Shown: positions 42,045 to 44,624 of the stretch, in pieces | Position numbering within the stretch: the stretch's first letter is position 1 | Layout: every line of letters begins with the position of its first letter | Source of the DNA: Bacteroidota bacterium | Lineage (GTDB): Bacteria > Bacteroidota > Bacteroidia > Sphingobacteriales > Sphingobacteriaceae | DNA length: 44,624 nt | Assembly (NCBI GenBank): GCA_013286985.1 | Contig: JABDEQ010000013.1 | Location: 109 to 44,732 of the forward strand | Direction of reading: 5' to 3' | Made by a program: the position numbers and the translations under genes | The notes under the pieces: model-generated | The model's input: only the letters and a program-made list of their open reading frames with translations | What the model was told of the DNA's origin: nothing | The model's database searches: none

Positions 42045-42110
42045 TCCGACTTTTTGACTAATATCTCCGCATTATAGCCCTTTTTTTCATTTCAAACCAA
42101 ACTACTTTTA
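42045..42110 (+). promoter_or_regulatory. fadL promoter with AraC-type operator (copy 2)
   Basis: The 36-bp element at 42045-42080 reads TCCGACTT ... TCTCCGCATT on the plus strand, toward fadL, matching copy 1 except for two bases (TTATAG in place of TTGCAG). TACTTTTA (42103-42110) follows after 22 bases, so operator-to-promoter geometry equals that of fadE. Predicted start near 42115, giving a 65-base leader. Confidence 0.8.
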
Positions 42111-42179
42111 TATCTTAATAGTTATGTAGAGGTATCCTAATACCCCAGACTGTTAATATTATAAACCAATTATTATTTT

Positions 42180-43403
42180 ATGAGAAAACTATTACTCCTA
42201 CTATGGTTGGCATTGCCAGTATGTGCATTTTCGCAAGGCTTCCAGGTTAATCTTGAAGGCGAAAAGCAAATTGGCATGGGCCATACCGGCACCGGCCTTG
42301 CAACCGATGGTGCTTCAGTATTTTTTAACCCGGGTGCAGTTGCCATGCTTCCTGAAAATTATGTTCAGGCTGGAATTAGCCCATTGGTATTTCAGTCGGT
42401 TTTCAATCCATCTGGTACTGATATTCAATATCACACCGCCAATAAAATTGCTCCGCCGTTTACCTTTTATGGTGTATGGGGCCCAAAAGCATCCTGGTGG
42501 AAATTTGGATTGGGTATTTACACACCTTATGGTGGTTTAACCGATTGGGGGAATAACTGGCAGGGAAAATATGTATTGGAAAGCCTTAATTTAAAAGCCA
42601 TTTATTTTCAACCTACCATCAGTATTAAATTGGCCGACTTTGTAAGCATCGGTGGTGGCTTTGTTTATAACAAAGGCAGCGTTGACCTTACACAAGCCAT
42701 ACCACTTTCAAATAGTGCAGGTCAGGACGGACAAGCCGAATTGAAAGGCACCGGACATGGTTATGGTTGGAATGCGGGTATTTATTTTAAAACAGAAGCT
42801 AACTTTACGGTAGGTATTACCCACCGTAGTGGTGTTTCTACTACTATCAATAACGGCAATGCTATATTCTCTGTCCCGGCTTCGCTCCAAAGTGCGTTCC
42901 CTCAACCCAACACCTTCTCTTCTACTATTCCGCTACCGGCTGTTAACTCGGTGGGTATAGGTTTTTACCCAACGTCAAAATGGACGTTAGCCCTGGATAT
43001 AAATATTACCAGCTGGAGTACTTATAAAACTTTAGAGTTTGATTATAAGACTACTACGCCCGATTTACAAAACTCTGTATCACCCCGCGATTATCAGGAT
43101 GCTTTCACATTCAGAGCCGGTGCACAATACAAGTCATCTCCCAGAACAGCCTGGCGCTTTGGTGGCGGCTTTGCAACTACAGCTGTATTGGATGGTTATG
43201 TTACACCGGAAGCGCCCGATGCTAACAGAATGTATTTTACCGGTGGTTTTGGTTACATGTTAACCAAACATTTTGACCTCGATGCGTCGTTTGAATATGA
43301 GCATTTGTTAAGCCGCACGCAAACTAATATTCAATATCAGTTGTCAGGTACATACGATACAAATGTTTATATACCTGGTATCTCACTTTCTTATCACTGG
43401 TAA
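42180..43403 (+). CDS. fadL: FadL/OmpP1-family outer-membrane fatty-acid channel
   Basis: 407 aa with a signal peptide cleaved after AFS (18/19). The mature start GFQVNLEGEKQIGMGHTGTGLATDGASVFFNPGAVAML holds the NPG motif of the FadL hatch region, and the rest is an amphipathic beta-barrel ending LSYHW, with the terminal aromatic required for outer-membrane insertion. It lets long-chain fatty acids or other hydrophobic compounds cross the outer membrane. It is the first gene of a rightward unit with the GDSL-like lipoprotein, 18 bp downstream. Confidence 0.92.
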   Translation: MRKLLLLLWLALPVCAFSQGFQVNLEGEKQIGMGHTGTGLATDGASVFFNPGAVAMLPENYVQAGISPLVFQSVFNPSGTDIQYHTANKIAPPFTFYGVWGPKASWWKFGLGIYTPYGGLTDWGNNWQGKYVLESLNLKAIYFQPTISIKLADFVSIGGGFVYNKGSVDLTQAIPLSNSAGQDGQAELKGTGHGYGWNAGIYFKTEANFTVGITHRSGVSTTINNGNAIFSVPASLQSAFPQPNTFSSTIPLPAVNSVGIGFYPTSKWTLALDINITSWSTYKTLEFDYKTTTPDLQNSVSPRDYQDAFTFRAGAQYKSSPRTAWRFGGGFATTAVLDGYVTPEAPDANRMYFTGGFGYMLTKHFDLDASFEYEHLLSRTQTNIQYQLSGTYDTNVYIPGISLSYHW

Positions 43404-43421
43404 AACTTAATACTTAAGCAG

Positions 43422-44624
43422 ATGAAATTTCTAAAAAAACATATATATATAATTGCCGGCCTATTTTTCCTTGCAGCCTGCAAACCGGAAGTTAAAACCG
43501 CACCGCTTACACACGGCTCCGCAAATTTTTCTCGATTCATAGCAGTAGGAAACTCATTAACAGCAGGCTATGCTGATGGCGGCCTTTACCTGGAAGGGCA
43601 ACTAAACTCGTATCCTTCCATTATGGCCAACCAAATGCAATCAGTAGGCGGCGGCGCATTTAATCAGCCATTATTTACCGCAGCACAGGCAAATGGTTCC
43701 GGCTATTTGCAGCTAACTGGTTTTAATGCCGATGGCACTCCGATTACTACACCAGTTACTACTGATTTGGCTATAAGAGGAATATTACCCGTTCCCGGTT
43801 TTGGAAACGTAACTTTATATACCAAATATACCGGCGATATTGAAAACTACGGTGTACCCGGAATTAAATTGCTTAATATTACCTACGCTCCTTATGGAGA
43901 TTTAAATGGATATTTTGAACGTTTATTACCTAACGATGCGCCCAATAACACAACAGATTATCTGGATTTTGTAACCGCAAAACCATTTACTTTCTTTTCA
44001 GATTGGCTGGGAAATAATGATGCTCTTTTATATGCTACATCAGGCGGTGCAGGCGATGTATTGACAGACGAAACCACTTTTGCACAATTGTATGCTTTAT
44101 CTATAGGTACTTTAACAGCAAGCGGTGCAAAAGGTGTGGTTGCAACTATTCCTGATGTAACTTCCATACCATATTTCAATACCGTAACCGTTAATGCTAT
44201 ACTTGCGGGCGTACAAAAAGTAAATCCTGCAGTACAGGGTCTTTATATTAATGCATTGGTTTCAGGTACTACCTATGCGCCGAGGCTTGCTACTGCCAGT
44301 GACTTAATTGTTTTAACATTCCCTACAAGTATGATCGGTCAGCCCGTTTCAACACCATATGGCGAATTACCTTACGGCTTAACACCGTACACGCCAATTG
44401 ATAACCAATATGTGTTGGATGCAAATGAAATTGCATTAACGCAAGAGCATGTGCTTTCATATAATAGCACTATCACATCAATTGCCGCATCAAAGGGTTT
44501 GGCTGTATTTGATGCTTATACGTTCTTAAATAATATCAAGCAAAGCGGTTTAGTTATTGATGGTTTAAATTTAAATTCAAATTATATCAGCGGCGGATTA
44601 TTTTCTCTTGATGGCGTACACTTA
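43422..44624 (+). CDS. GDSL-like lipoprotein, SGNH family (3' end outside window)
   Basis: The first 401 codons are visible and the frame stays open at the window edge. Lipoprotein signal peptide with LAAC (Cys20). SGNH blocks: AVGNSLTAGY (S45; the canonical Asp of GDS is Asn), NYGVPG, WLGNND (the N of block III) and DGVH just before the edge. Nucleophile, block-III Asn and the DxxH dyad are kept, so activity as an esterase or lipase is plausible. Bacteroidota often carry this lipoprotein directly after a FadL-type channel, which suggests that it releases or processes lipids for import. Confidence 0.85.
   Translation, partial: MKFLKKHIYIIAGLFFLAACKPEVKTAPLTHGSANFSRFIAVGNSLTAGYADGGLYLEGQLNSYPSIMANQMQSVGGGAFNQPLFTAAQANGSGYLQLTGFNADGTPITTPVTTDLAIRGILPVPGFGNVTLYTKYTGDIENYGVPGIKLLNITYAPYGDLNGYFERLLPNDAPNNTTDYLDFVTAKPFTFFSDWLGNNDALLYATSGGAGDVLTDETTFAQLYALSIGTLTASGAKGVVATIPDVTSIPYFNTVTVNAILAGVQKVNPAVQGLYINALVSGTTYAPRLATASDLIVLTFPTSMIGQPVSTPYGELPYGLTPYTPIDNQYVLDANEIALTQEHVLSYNSTITSIAASKGLAVFDAYTFLNNIKQSGLVIDGLNLNSNYISGGLFSLDGVHL

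Overview
The window is a piece of a Bacteroidota chromosome, most likely from the family Sphingobacteriaceae (Mucilaginibacter- or Pedobacter-like). The evidence is low-to-moderate GC, AT-rich spacers, -7 promoter elements of the TAnnTTTG type, a Bat (aerotolerance) operon, a FadL/GDSL lipoprotein pair, and protein families typical of that group. I see no rRNA, tRNA, CRISPR array, insertion sequence or phage gene. This is mostly core metabolic sequence with several unusual non-coding elements.

Layout. 1-2212: two overlapping half-transporter genes of a heterodimeric ABC exporter (the first cut by the window edge). 2340-3632: a DinB-like protein and a GNAT acetyltransferase. 3772-7703: an ABC ATPase, an FtsX-type permease and a TesA-like lipoprotein esterase, matching the E. 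coli ybbA/ybbP/tesA gene set. 7780-8870: a CDGSH iron-sulfur protein and an alpha/beta hydrolase. 8922-12024: a hexuronate operon uxaC-kdgK-eda. 12275-13188: an FNR-type reductase and a 49-aa mini-gene that share a bidirectional terminator. 13444-15959: a DUF985 cupin, a secreted DinB protein and a UMF1-family MFS transporter. 16098-19061: a tetR-MFS-SDR group with two matching TetR-type operators. 19188-19477: a frameshifted small gene.

19538-27886 is a complete Bat operon read from moxR down to batE: AAA+ ATPase, DUF58 protein, membrane protein, two VWA proteins, TPR protein, BatD and BatE. It is followed by a 1-kb gene-poor spacer (27887-28944). The spacer holds a 25-aa mini-gene with a strong terminator, a 5' hairpin and a sigma-54-like promoter, plus paired TGNCA motifs.

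28945-44624 is a fatty-acid degradation supercluster. Reading from fadE leftward on the minus strand it encodes acyl-CoA dehydrogenase, EtfB, EtfA, a hot-dog thioesterase, an acyl-CoA-binding protein, a FadN-type multifunctional enzyme, thiolase, a long-chain acyl-CoA ligase, a delta3,delta2-enoyl-CoA isomerase and a 2,4-dienoyl-CoA reductase. Rightward it continues with an AraC-type regulator, a FadL outer-membrane channel and a GDSL-like lipoprotein. The set covers uptake, activation, transport, oxidation, electron transfer and processing of unsaturated chains.

The strongest regulatory find is a 36-bp element present twice (34/36 identical). One copy lies upstream of fadE and the other upstream of fadL, each in the same orientation relative to its target and about 22 bp before a matching TAnTTTTA -7 element. 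The two copies bracket the araC gene, and each contains a TCCG direct repeat spaced 21 bp. Together this reads as a dedicated fatty-acid-utilisation regulon controlled by the AraC protein. Other points are two small-peptide genes with TGGCACG-type promoters, a perfect 51-bp palindrome, and heptamer-repeat spacers of the form AAGAATC / GATTCTT.
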